Shown: one piece after another, positions 54,552-63,800 of the stretch
Layout: every line of letters starts with the position of its first letter
How positions within the stretch are numbered: the first letter of the stretch is position 1
From: Pelobacter propionicus DSM 2379
GTDB lineage: Bacteria > Desulfobacterota > Desulfuromonadia > Geobacterales > Pseudopelobacteraceae
Direction of reading: 5' to 3'
Assembly (NCBI RefSeq): GCF_000015045.1
Contig: NC_008609.1
Coordinates: 3,523,501 to 3,587,500 of the forward strand
Length of the DNA: 64,000 nucleotides
Position numbers and translations under genes: made by a program
Notes under the pieces: generated by a model
Told to the model about the DNA's origin: nothing
What the model saw: the letters and a program-made list of their open reading frames with translations, nothing else
The model's database searches: none

Positions 54552-56171
54552 CTACCTCCTGAAGCGTACCCTGATCGTTTCCTCTTTTCCCGCCACAACC
54601 GTTATCCGTTCCGCCGCTATCCCCAGCTCCTCGACCAGGTGGCTTTTCAGGCGGGCGACCCGCCGTCTCGTCCTTGCCACGCTGTTCCGCGTATCAGGCG
54701 GAATCTCCAGCTGCACCCCATACTCAGGGAGGCGCGCGGCACTACGCCCCAACAGCGCCAGTGAGTCGCGGCTGGCCTTGTCCAGATCGTCTTTTTCGGT
54801 AAAGCCGGGCGGCGGCAGCAGCGGAAGCGTTTCAACCCTGAGATCGATATTCTCCTGGAGTTTTTTCTCCAGCGCCGTCCTGATCCAGCGCTGTTCCTGG
54901 GGTCCGGGCTGGTCGTCGCGGAGCATGCTGACCTGCACGCCGATGGGTCGTTCACCGTCGGAGAAGGTGATGGTGCAGCCGGCCACCCTGAAGGGGGCGA
55001 TGTAGGTATCGACCTCCCGGCACCCCTCCCTCAGACGCGCCATGCTCTTCTCACGCAGGGTGGCCAGGGTCTCTGGCTGCGCGGCAACGGAGGAAACCGG
55101 CTGCCGCAGCGGGGAGGGAGGATCCACCGCGCCGGAACGGACGATGACCTGCTCCAGTTCCAGGACAACCGGCCTGCCGATGCGGACGGCAAGCTGCTCT
55201 TCGATCCTGGCGCGAACGGCACTGTCCAGATAGGCGACCGTATTGACCGACGCCAGCACGGTCAACTTCGCCCCGGAGCTGTCGATGGACACGCCGGTCA
55301 GGCGGGAGTGGTGCTGACGGTTGAGCTGGCTCTTCAGCACGTTCTCCGTGCGACGGGAGAGGTTCACCTTTCGGATGTCCGTGACAAGCGTAACAGCCAA
55401 CGGTATGGACACAAACGCCAGCACGCCGCCCATGATCTGCAGACGGCGCCGGAGCGGGTAGGCGCTCTCGGCGGCCATGCTGCCCCGGAAGCGGTAGAAG
55501 TAGAAGACCGCGTCGGAGCTGATCACGATCGCCACCAGGTTGGTGAAGAAGAGCAGGAAACCACCCGCGGCGATACCCAACTGCCAGGTACCCAGACCGT
55601 AGCCGACCACGCTCAAGGGGGGGATGACCGCCGTGGCAACGGCCACGCCGGTGGTGGTGAAGAGGTAGTTCTTGCGGGTGCAGAGCGCCAGGGCTCCTGC
55701 GGTTCCGGCGAAGACCGCTATCAGCAGGTCGTAGACGTTGGGCCGGGTGCGGGCCAGGATCTCCTGGGTTACCCCCTTGAGGGGGGAGAGCAGGGTGAAC
55801 AGCGCGGCCACCACCACCGTCAAGAGGATACTGGAGACGATGGTGCGCAGGGCCCGGCGAGAGAGGACCAGATCACCCATGGTGAAGGCCAGCCCTAGGG
55901 AGAAGATCGGTCCCATCAGCGGCGAGATCAGCATGGCGCCGATCACCACCGCCACGCTGTTGGTCAGAAGCCCCAAAAGCGCGATCAGGTTGGCAAGCAG
56001 GATGGAGGAGAGATACCCCTCGGTCATTGCCGAGCGATGCACCAATTCCGAGATCACCTCCCGGTGGTTGATGCTGCCCGTCTTTTTATCGATATAGCCC
56101 GACAGCTTCACCGACAGCCGCTGCCACACAAGCCTCGCGAACGCCGCCGCCTCTCCCCCCTGTCCGTTCAC
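54552..56171 (-). CDS. DUF389 / TIGR00341-family membrane protein
   Basis: A 539-residue protein. The N-terminal half is a DUF389 membrane domain of about six helices with the signature AVVIGAMLISPLMGPI (about 78-93) and GVAVATAVIPPLSVVGYGLG. The C-terminal half (about 270-539) is soluble, with two repeated alpha-beta units beginning near LTVLASVNTVAYLD and TITFSDGERPIG. The function of the family is unknown; transport or osmotic roles have been proposed. GTG start overlapping the stop of the MscS gene (GTGA). Confidence 0.88.
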   Translation of the reverse strand: MNGQGGEAAAFARLVWQRLSVKLSGYIDKKTGSINHREVISELVHRSAMTEGYLSSILLANLIALLGLLTNSVAVVIGAMLISPLMGPIFSLGLAFTMGDLVLSRRALRTIVSSILLTVVVAALFTLLSPLKGVTQEILARTRPNVYDLLIAVFAGTAGALALCTRKNYLFTTTGVAVATAVIPPLSVVGYGLGTWQLGIAAGGFLLFFTNLVAIVISSDAVFYFYRFRGSMAAESAYPLRRRLQIMGGVLAFVSIPLAVTLVTDIRKVNLSRRTENVLKSQLNRQHHSRLTGVSIDSSGAKLTVLASVNTVAYLDSAVRARIEEQLAVRIGRPVVLELEQVIVRSGAVDPPSPLRQPVSSVAAQPETLATLREKSMARLREGCREVDTYIAPFRVAGCTITFSDGERPIGVQVSMLRDDQPGPQEQRWIRTALEKKLQENIDLRVETLPLLPPPGFTEKDDLDKASRDSLALLGRSAARLPEYGVQLEIPPDTRNSVARTRRRVARLKSHLVEELGIAAERITVVAGKEETIRVRFRR

Positions 56172-57916
56172 CCGCGCACCCCCTTTCCTTCCGTGGCCCG
56201 GGATTCCCCACCCCGTTCTCCAGCCACCCTTGTAACACGAAAAGAGGGCTCCCGGTAGTCCTTGGCCAGGTAGGCATCGGGGATGGTGGTCCGGTTGCCG
56301 TCGCGCAGCGTGGAGTAGTGCGGCGACATGATCTCGACCCCCGCCTCGTTGAAGGCGTCCTGGATGTTCTGGTGCAGTTCGGAATAGGTGCGCGCCATGA
56401 CCGACGGCTTGTCGGTGTAGGCGTTGATCTCGTAGCTGACATAGAAGTCGTTGAGGGCGGTCTGAAGCACGAAGGGGGCCGGCAGTTCCAGTATGTTTCC
56501 GGTGGCTCGTGCGGCGGAGATCAGCAGTTCGTGGACTTGGCGCCAGGGGGCGTCGTAGCCGATGGTTATCGTGGTGTTGAGGATCAGGCCGTAGTTTTGG
56601 GATGACGAGCTGTAGTTGACGACATGGCTCCCCAGCACCATGGCGTTGGGGATGGTGATATCCACGTTCTTGATCGTGCGCACGCGGGTCACCAGCAGGT
56701 TCTTCTCCACCACGTCACCCATGGTGTCGGCGATCTTGACCCGGTCACCCAGCTTGAAGGCGCGCATGTAGGTCAGGATTACCCCTGCCACCACGTTGGC
56801 CACGGCCGATGTCGATCCCAGGGAGAAGAGCACCCCCAGAAAGACCGATACCCCCCTGAATGCCGGCGATCCGGAACCGGGCAGGTAGGGGAAGGCCACC
56901 ACGGCCGCGAAGGCCAGGATCAAAAAGCGGGTTATCTTGAAGCTGGGATCGGCCCACTCCGGGAAAAAACCGGGGATGCTGATGGTCTGCTTCTCGATCT
57001 CGGAAAATATGAAGCGGGTGAGCCGGATAGTGTAGTGGGCGATAGCCAGGATGACCAGCAGGAAGAAGATGTTGGGCAGGTAGGAGACGGCAGCGTGAAA
57101 CAGCTTCTCCAGGGGGGTCAGAATGTAGTCGAAGAGCTTCGAGGCCATACCCCGTGTCCAGGGGAAGAAGCTCAGCACCAGGGGGATGTAGAGGTAGAAC
57201 AGCCCCAGCAGGAGCAGCAGCCGGATGCTACGCAGGATCGAGGTGATCAGCGCGACTATCCGCTCTTCATTAAGCACCTCGATGGACTGGATGCGTATGG
57301 AGCGGATGTAGCTGCCGCGCCAGGAGTGGATGTTGGCGATCAGGCGGGGAAAGAAGCGGCGGATCAGGGAGAGGGTGGCAATCAGCACCAGGGTGGACAG
57401 CAGCGTGTACAGCGCGCCGAACAGCAGGCTGCGGGTACTGTACTCCCGGTTGCGTGCCTCCATCGCGGCGCGGATCTTCCCGGCGAACTCCCGGGCCAGC
57501 TGGGGACGCGGCTTCCCCTCGGCCAGGGCATCGGCCTCGCTGACGCTCATGATAATCAGGTCGTCTGAAACGATATCGCTGGTGATGTCGTTGTCAACGA
57601 CCTTCAGGGAATCCAGGTGGAACAGGGGGTTTTTGACCAGCCTGAGCAGCCGTATCGATATGGTTTTGGCCCGTTCCTCCGGCAGCAGGGAGAGGACTTT
57701 GGTCTTGATGGGGAACAGCGGCTTGCCGTCAAGCTCGACCTGGGCCTCGGGAACGGGCACCGGAACGGCCTGGATCGCTGGCGACTCCTTATCGACGGTT
57801 TTTTTCTGTGCCGGTGCGGCGATTGCAGTTGTCACGGTGACGAGCAGAATCATGCATGCGGTGGAGAAGAGCATGACAAGCTGCTTCAGCCTCGGCCTTC
57901 CGGTGATGCTATTCAT
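56168..57916 (-). CDS. Large MscS-family mechanosensitive channel, exported N-terminus
   Basis: A 582-residue channel with a signal peptide (MNSITGRPRLKQLV, cleavage near IAAPAQ) and a periplasmic N-terminal domain (about 35-150). Several helices follow, then the MscS pore and beta domain: LGSTSAVANVVAGVILTYM and FKLGDRVKIADTMGDVVEKN, which match VxxFPN-type motifs. The start at 57916 has GAGGAGT upstream. The same frame runs upstream into the out-of-frame reading of the decayed antiporter, so only the part after 57916 is a real product. It is coupled with the DUF389 gene, whose expression probably depends on it. Confidence 0.88.
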   Translation of the reverse strand: MNSITGRPRLKQLVMLFSTACMILLVTVTTAIAAPAQKKTVDKESPAIQAVPVPVPEAQVELDGKPLFPIKTKVLSLLPEERAKTISIRLLRLVKNPLFHLDSLKVVDNDITSDIVSDDLIIMSVSEADALAEGKPRPQLAREFAGKIRAAMEARNREYSTRSLLFGALYTLLSTLVLIATLSLIRRFFPRLIANIHSWRGSYIRSIRIQSIEVLNEERIVALITSILRSIRLLLLLGLFYLYIPLVLSFFPWTRGMASKLFDYILTPLEKLFHAAVSYLPNIFFLLVILAIAHYTIRLTRFIFSEIEKQTISIPGFFPEWADPSFKITRFLILAFAAVVAFPYLPGSGSPAFRGVSVFLGVLFSLGSTSAVANVVAGVILTYMRAFKLGDRVKIADTMGDVVEKNLLVTRVRTIKNVDITIPNAMVLGSHVVNYSSSSQNYGLILNTTITIGYDAPWRQVHELLISAARATGNILELPAPFVLQTALNDFYVSYEINAYTDKPSVMARTYSELHQNIQDAFNEAGVEIMSPHYSTLRDGNRTTIPDAYLAKDYREPSFRVTRVAGERGGESRATEGKGVRG

Positions 57917-57972
57917 ATCCGGACTCCTCTGTGCCCCTGTTTTGAGCGGCAGCTGCCGGCTCAGCCTCATGT

Positions 57973-58720
57973 TCAGTCTCCGTACGACTCTCCCGGTATA
58001 TCGGGATAGATGCGGTTCACCAGGCTCCCCAGGGTCATCCCCTGCAGGATGATGGAAAAGACCCCGATCACCAGCCCCAGCAGCGCTCCTCCCAGGGCCT
58101 CCTTGGCAAAGAGCAGCGCCACCTTGGCGGCGGCAACCTCCCCTCCTCCCAGGGCCAGCTCCAGGATGATCAGGAAGACCACCACGCCGATGCCGTCGTT
58201 GAAGAGCGATTCCCCGGCGATCTTGGTCTCCAGACTCTTGGGAACCCCGGCAGTCTTGAGGATACCGATCACCGCCACCGGATCGGTGGGGGAGATCAGC
58301 GCCCCGAACAGCAGGCAGTAGATGAACGAGGCGGGAATCTGGAGCAGGGAGAGCCCCCCCCAGGTGAGTCCCCCCACGATGAAGGTGGAGGCGACTACCC
58401 CAACTGTGGCCAGCGCGGTAATGGCCCACTTCTGGCTGCGCAGGTCCTTCCCGTTTGATGTGCATGGAGCCAGCGAAGAGTAGGAAGGAGAGCATGCCGT
58501 GCAGCAGGGCCTGGTTGAAGTCGATGGTCTCGAGGACCCGGGAGAGCTCCGACAGACCCTGCTCGATCCCCAGCCTACCCAGGACGATGGCCCCCAAGGA
58601 GAACAGCAGGGAGACGAACATGACCCCGATGGTGGTCGGCATGCGCAGCACGCGGTGGTTGATGAACCCGAACAGTACCGTCAGCACCATCAGTACGGTA
58701 ATGATTTCTAATATATTCAC
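57973..58720 (-). pseudogene. Decayed CPA1-type Na+/H+ antiporter
   Basis: Remnant of an NhaP-like monovalent cation/proton antiporter. The N-terminal part (GTG at 58720; [26 protein letters not shown]) is in one frame to about 58447, where an extra G shifts the frame. The rest continues in the next frame with [11 protein letters not shown], the family core [15 protein letters not shown] and [14 protein letters not shown]. After LLGLVIG the sequence jumps directly to [15 protein letters not shown], which is the last helix of full-length relatives. So an internal part of roughly 150 residues has been deleted. Repaired, the product would be only about 248 residues. Both lesions would inactivate it. 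Confidence 0.85.
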
Positions 58721-58841
58721 TGGTTGATCACTCTCTCTTCTGAGCCGTCTGTTGGTTCGTCATACGCACATCGAATACAGGAGTTTCTACCAGATGGAAT
58801 GTGTTTGATGCAAGAGACACCATGCCGCCACTTGCATCTAG

Positions 58842-59090
58842 GTGGTTCACGTGTACGAACGGGAGGAGGATATCCCGCCGGAGCTGGCCCAGCATCTGAA
58901 GACCATCGACCGAATGTATCCCACGATGAAGATCAACTTCGTGGCGGTCAAAGGGGGGCTTCGGCCCCGAGCTGATCGAGCGGCTCTCCCGGCGTCTGGG
59001 GGTTCCCAAGAACTACATGTTCATCGGCACCCCGGCGACCGTTTCCCCCACGAGATCGAGGCTCTGGGTGGGGTGCGCCTGATCCTCTGA
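58842..59090 (+). pseudogene. Decayed small conserved protein, two frameshifts
   Basis: Frame from GTG 58842 reads VVHVYEREEDIPPEL and KINFVAVKG. An extra G in the G-run at 58953-58958 then shifts it. The next frame carries GPELIERLSRRLGVPKNYM and FIGTPG. A missing G near 59034 restores the first frame for DRFPHEIEALGGVRLIL and the stop. With both bases corrected it is a continuous protein of about 82 residues. It resembles short conserved proteins of this bacterial group, but I know no function. There is no ATG or ribosome-binding site at the 5' end, and a stop codon directly precedes the GTG. Confidence 0.65.
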
Positions 59091-59128
59091 GTCGGGAAGG
59101 CGTCTCCGCCCGGAGTGCCCGGCTGCGT

Positions 59129-59956
59129 TCAGTCGATCACCATGAACTCCGCCCCGTTCCTTCCCTTTTCCCGGGCTGCGTCCAGCATGGTGGCGGCCCG
59201 GTCCAGAAGCGCGTCGTAGGTCTCGACCCCCTTCTCGCAGCTGACCACGCCGATGCTGGCGGTAACCTGCCAGCCGGAGCGGCTGGTCATCATGTCCAGC
59301 GCCATGAGCAGTTTCTCGATTGCGCAGCGTGCCTGCTGTCCGCTCGTTTCCGGAAAGAGCACCGTGAACTCGTCGCCACCGATGCGGCCGGCGATGTCGG
59401 TCTTCCGTATGCACTGGACGATGGCTTCGCCGGTGTCCTGCAGCAGCCTGTCCCCGCGGGAGGTGCCCCGGGTCTCGTTGATCTGCTGGAATTCGTCCAG
59501 GTCGATCAGGGCCAGTGAAAAGTGGTGGCCGTAGCGTCGGGAGCGCTCCATCTCCTCTTCCACCCGCTCCCGGAAGGCTGTCCCGTTGAGCAGGCCGGTC
59601 AGGCGATCGGTGCCGCTTTTGTGGGACTCCCGTTCCAAGGCACTTTTCAGCCGTGACTGCGACGATGCGGCTGAGGCGATCAGCAGGAAGATGGCCAGGC
59701 GGCTGAAGGCGTTCCAGGAGAATATGAGGTTCCCCTCCCCCGGAGGCTGCTGGAGCCTGTTGGCCACCAACCAACTGGCGGTCGCGGCCATCGCAACGAT
59801 TATCCCCCCCACCCTGCCGCAGTACCAGCCGGACAGCAGCACGGCGGCGGCATAGAGCAGCAGCATGGATACGTGCCCGTCGGCAAGAAAATCGCCGCAG
59901 CCAGCCGCCCCGACCAGAACCAGGGAGATGCCAAACAGGAAACGACGCGTTATCAC
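59129..59956 (-). CDS. Membrane-bound diguanylate cyclase (GGDEF)
   Basis: A 275-residue c-di-GMP synthase. Three or four N-terminal helices (about 5-90) form a membrane sensor. The GGDEF domain follows, with DRLTGLLNGTAF at its start, the active site GRIGGDEFTVLF and an RxxD inhibitory site (RKTD) five residues before GGDEF. All catalytic residues are present. I chose the GTG at 59956, since GAGGAGGA lies 7 bases upstream; the frame is also open to a GTG six codons earlier. It could feed the PilZ effector at 34.7 kb. Confidence 0.92.
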   Translation of the reverse strand: MITRRFLFGISLVLVGAAGCGDFLADGHVSMLLLYAAAVLLSGWYCGRVGGIIVAMAATASWLVANRLQQPPGEGNLIFSWNAFSRLAIFLLIASAASSQSRLKSALERESHKSGTDRLTGLLNGTAFRERVEEEMERSRRYGHHFSLALIDLDEFQQINETRGTSRGDRLLQDTGEAIVQCIRKTDIAGRIGGDEFTVLFPETSGQQARCAIEKLLMALDMMTSRSGWQVTASIGVVSCEKGVETYDALLDRAATMLDAAREKGRNGAEFMVID

Positions 59957-60044
59957 GATCAGGTCCTCCTCCACGCTGTCCCGCGCCCCCCCTGTGCGGG
60001 GACGCGGGAATCGCCGGCTGCGGAACCGGGGCGGAACGAAGAAT

Positions 60045-60800
60045 CTAGCCGCCCAGGTTGAAATAGGGGATCATCAGGTCTTCCATGCCGTACAGGCCAG
60101 CCTCCTGCTCGATGACGTGCCGTGCCGCGAAGAGCACGCCGTTGCCGAAAGCCTCACGGGTGATGGATTCATGCTTGAGGCGCACGGTCTGGTAAGGGAA
60201 TCCAAACAGTATCTCATGGATGCCGATGATCCCGCCGGCCCGGATGGTCTTGATCGCCCCCTCCGGCAGACCAAGGGCCAAGGCGATCTTTCTGGCAGTC
60301 CCCGAGACCTCCGGTTTCCCCTTGAAATGCTCCTCGACGATCTCAATGTCCGTGTAGGGAGCGATGTTCTTCAGGACCTTGGCCGCGATCATCAGGAAGT
60401 TGATCCCGATGGTGATGTTGGGTGACCAGACCACCCTGGTCTCCTCGGCCAGATACTTCAGATACTCCCGTTTCTCGGGTGAGTACTCAGAGATGGCGCT
60501 GACCACGGCTATCTTCCGTCCGCGCGCCTCTTCACCGTAGTAGTCGACCCCCTGTTCCGAGGAGAAGTCGATGATCACATCCACCGGAAGCCGGTCCAGG
60601 AGCTGCTGCGCCGTATACTCCTCGAAGGAGTAGATCATCCCCGGATCCCTGGCGTTGATGCCCAAAAATTCTGGGACCGACCTGTGCTCCAGGTTGTGCG
60701 ACCTCCGCACGACCCACTGGAGCTTCACCTCGTCACTCTGCAGCAGGACCGATGCCACAGCCTTGCCCGTCTTGCCAAATCCCATCAGACCAACTTTCAT
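60045..60800 (-). CDS. DapB-like reductase (dihydrodipicolinate reductase family)
   Basis: A 251-residue Rossmann-fold protein of the DapB family. The N-terminal nucleotide-binding motif is VGLMGFGKTGKAVA (residues 3-16); the C-terminal DapB domain follows (SPNITIGINFLM, then EEHFKGKPEVSGTA). True DapB has E-x-HH-x3-K-x-DAPSGTA at this place. Here the second His is Phe and DAPSGTA is replaced by PEVSGTA, so lysine-pathway activity is doubtful. It may be a paralogue with another substrate. AGGAGAA is upstream of the ATG. It lies downstream of treS on the same strand with only 37 bases between. Confidence 0.75.
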   Translation of the reverse strand: MKVGLMGFGKTGKAVASVLLQSDEVKLQWVVRRSHNLEHRSVPEFLGINARDPGMIYSFEEYTAQQLLDRLPVDVIIDFSSEQGVDYYGEEARGRKIAVVSAISEYSPEKREYLKYLAEETRVVWSPNITIGINFLMIAAKVLKNIAPYTDIEIVEEHFKGKPEVSGTARKIALALGLPEGAIKTIRAGGIIGIHEILFGFPYQTVRLKHESITREAFGNGVLFAARHVIEQEAGLYGMEDLMIPYFNLGG

Positions 60801-60837
60801 ATATCGCTCATTCTCCTTTCGAACTTTTCCTTCAAAA

Positions 60838-63800
60838 TCAAGCTTTACATGGAGTGCGGCACTCCCGCAGCAGCATCTCCATCCCCCGCAGGATCAGATC
60901 GATCCCGCCCGTGCGGTTGTACAGCTCCCGCCCCAGATCATGCACCACCTTCTGAATCAGAAAGCAGCTCAAGAGAATGGTCAGCTCCTCCCTGTCGGCG
61001 GGCAGCAGGGGGGAGTTCTTCATGGCCTGCAGATAGCCCTTCAGGTAGGCACCGCCCACGTAGACCGACCACGCGTCCAGCCAGGGTTCCAGCAGGGCGG
61101 CATCGTCGGGGTTGCTGGCCACATGGTGGGTCAGCATGCTCATGGCGGCGAAATGGAATGAGTGGATCATCCCGGCCACATCCCGCAAGGGGGAGCGTTT
61201 CAGCCGCCGCTCGCTCAGGGAATGGAACGGCTCCCCCTCGAAATCGATGAAGGCAAAATCCTTGCCGGTGAACAGCGCCTGGCCCAGGTGGAAGTCACCG
61301 TGAATCCGGCTCTTCATGGTGGAAAAGCGCCGCAGGGTTATAGTGCGCAGACAGGCGATCAGCTCTTCCTCGCTGCCCAGGACCCGCTCGGCCCGCGCTT
61401 GAACCTGCGGCGGAAGCGACTGCAGGCTTTGCGTCAACAGCAGGAAATTTCGGCGCAAAAGGCCGCGCATGGCCTGGAACAGAGAGCGCTGATAGAGGGT
61501 GGAGAAGGGTTCCATGCTCCACTCATCATCCCCTGAAGTGCCTGCCAGAGCCAGGTGCATCTCCGCGGTGCGGCGGCCGAGCAGCACCGCCATCTCCAGG
61601 TGCAGTCCGCGCACCAGGTCCCGGTACTGCTCCGGAATGCCACCGTCCGCCACCTCCAGGAGCGAGGGGAGCTGGGCCGGCAGCTTTGGCAGATCGTGGC
61701 GATGGGACAGCAGGTGCTCCATGAACTGGGACAGGCTGGTCAGGGTGTTGCGCCAGCCATCGCCATGGCAGGCGATATAGGTCTGCAGAATGCCCAGGTC
61801 ATAGGTTTTTCCCCCCTCGGTGCGGTACTCGATCATGCCGGCATAAAGCGGCACGTTGCGGAACTTCTTCCTCCCCGCCAGATGGCGCAGGATTTCCGGC
61901 TCGGGGTTGTTGCCCGACTCCAGCTTGCGATACATCTTGAACAGCAGCCGGTCGCCGTAGAGGATGCTGGTGTTGCTCTGTTCCACCGAGGCCACCCTGC
62001 TGGGAAACAGCTCCGTCCTGCAGGGGTTGTTCCTGGTCAGGCAGCCGCCGCGCAGTCCGCTCAGCAGGGAACCGCTGGCGCCGTGCAGCGTCGCGCGGGA
62101 GCTCATCAGGCCGAGCAGCAGTTGGCGGAATTCCTCGAAATAGACGGCATCGCACAGCACCCCCTCCACATCTCCCAGCATGAGCGGGCAGATAACGAGA
62201 AGCGGATGGCGGTCGGTTAAAGACTGCACCCGTTCGTGGGAGAGCCAGGTCAGGGGAATCTGGTAAACCTCGGGCACCCCCTCGGTGTAGCTGACCTGGA
62301 CAAAGGCCAGCAGAAACAGCTCGTCGTCCTGTTTGAGCTGGCAGGTATCGATCACGCTGATCTGGCTGATCACCCGTCCCTTGCCGAAGAACCAGCAGAC
62401 CCGCTGCAGGTAGCGGGGGATGATCGCAGTGCAGAACCGCTCCCCGGCCTTGCCCTTGAGCACGTCCCACCAGGGGCGCCCCTCGCGCAGGCGGAGCCTC
62501 TGAACCTCTTCGCCGGTTTCGCCCCGGGGTTCGGCGCCACGCAGCACGAACCAGAAATGATCGTGGGGACCGGCGGTGAAGTGGTAGCGGGTCTCCTGGA
62601 TCACGGGGAAGCGGTTGCGGCTGAACAGCTCTTCGGGGACCATGCCCGCATGACGCGACAGGTCCACTGAAACAGTCTGGGAGAAGCGCGACAGGTTGAT
62701 CACCACCAGGATCTTCTCATCCTCGTAACAGCGGGTGAAGGTCAGCATCTTGGGGTTGTCCGAGGCCAGCATCTCCAGGCTGCCGCAGCCGAAGGCCTTG
62801 TAGCGCTTGCGCATGGCGATGGTGCGGCGCATCCACCAGAGCAGGGAGGTGGGGTTGCGCTCCTGGTTCTCCACGTTTATGGACTCGAAGTTGTATTCCG
62901 GCTCGATGATCACCGGCAGGTAGAGCTGCTGGGGGCTGGCAATGGAGAATCCGGCGTTTCTGTCCGGGTTCCACTGCATGGGGGTGCGCACGCCGTTGCG
63001 GTCGCCCAGGAAGTAGTTGTCGCCCATGCCCAGCTCATCGCCGTAATAGATAATGGGGGTGCCGGGCAGGGAGAAGAGCAGGATGTTCATCAGCTCGATC
63101 TTGCGGCGGTTGTTGCCCATGAGCGGCGCCAGGCGGCGACGGATGCCCAGGTTGATGCGCGCCCGCGGGTCCGAGGCATACACCCGGTACATGTAGTCCC
63201 GTTCCTCGTCGGTCACCATCTCCAGGGTCAGCTCGTCGTGGTTGCGCAGGAAGATGGCCCACTGACAGCCTTCGGGGATGGCCGGGGTCTGGTCCAGGAT
63301 GTCCATGATGGGAAAGCGGTCCTCCATCTCGATGGCCATGAACATGCGCGGCATGAGCGGAAAATGGAAGGCCATGTTGCTCTCGTCCCCGGCGCCGAAA
63401 TAGGCGGCGGCATCCTCCGGCCACTGGTTGGCCTCGGAGAGCAGCATGCGGTTTTTGAAGCAGTCATCCAGATGGGCGCGCAGCTTCTTCAGGAAGGCGT
63501 GGGTCTGGGGGAGGTTCTCGCAGTTGGTCCCCTCCCGCTCGAACAGGTAGGGGACCGCGTCCAGCCTGACCCCGTCAACCCCCAGCCGCATCCAGAAGTC
63601 GATCACCTTGAGCATCTCCGCCTGCACCCGGGGGTTGTCGAAGTTCAGGTCAGGCTGGTGGGAGTAGAAACGGTGCCAGTAATAGGCCTTGGCCAGGGGG
63701 TCCCAGGTCCAGTTGGAGGCCTCGAAGTCCTGGAAGATGATCCGCGCCTCGGCGTACTTCTCCGGGGTGTCGCTCCAGACGTAGAAGTCGCGGTGGGCCG

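Noticed and set aside
56168-58720. An 850-codon fusion of an antiporter N-terminus and an MscS channel
   Set aside because: The middle (about residues 91-265) is the antiporter read in the wrong frame. MscS has its own signal peptide and ribosome-binding site at 57916.
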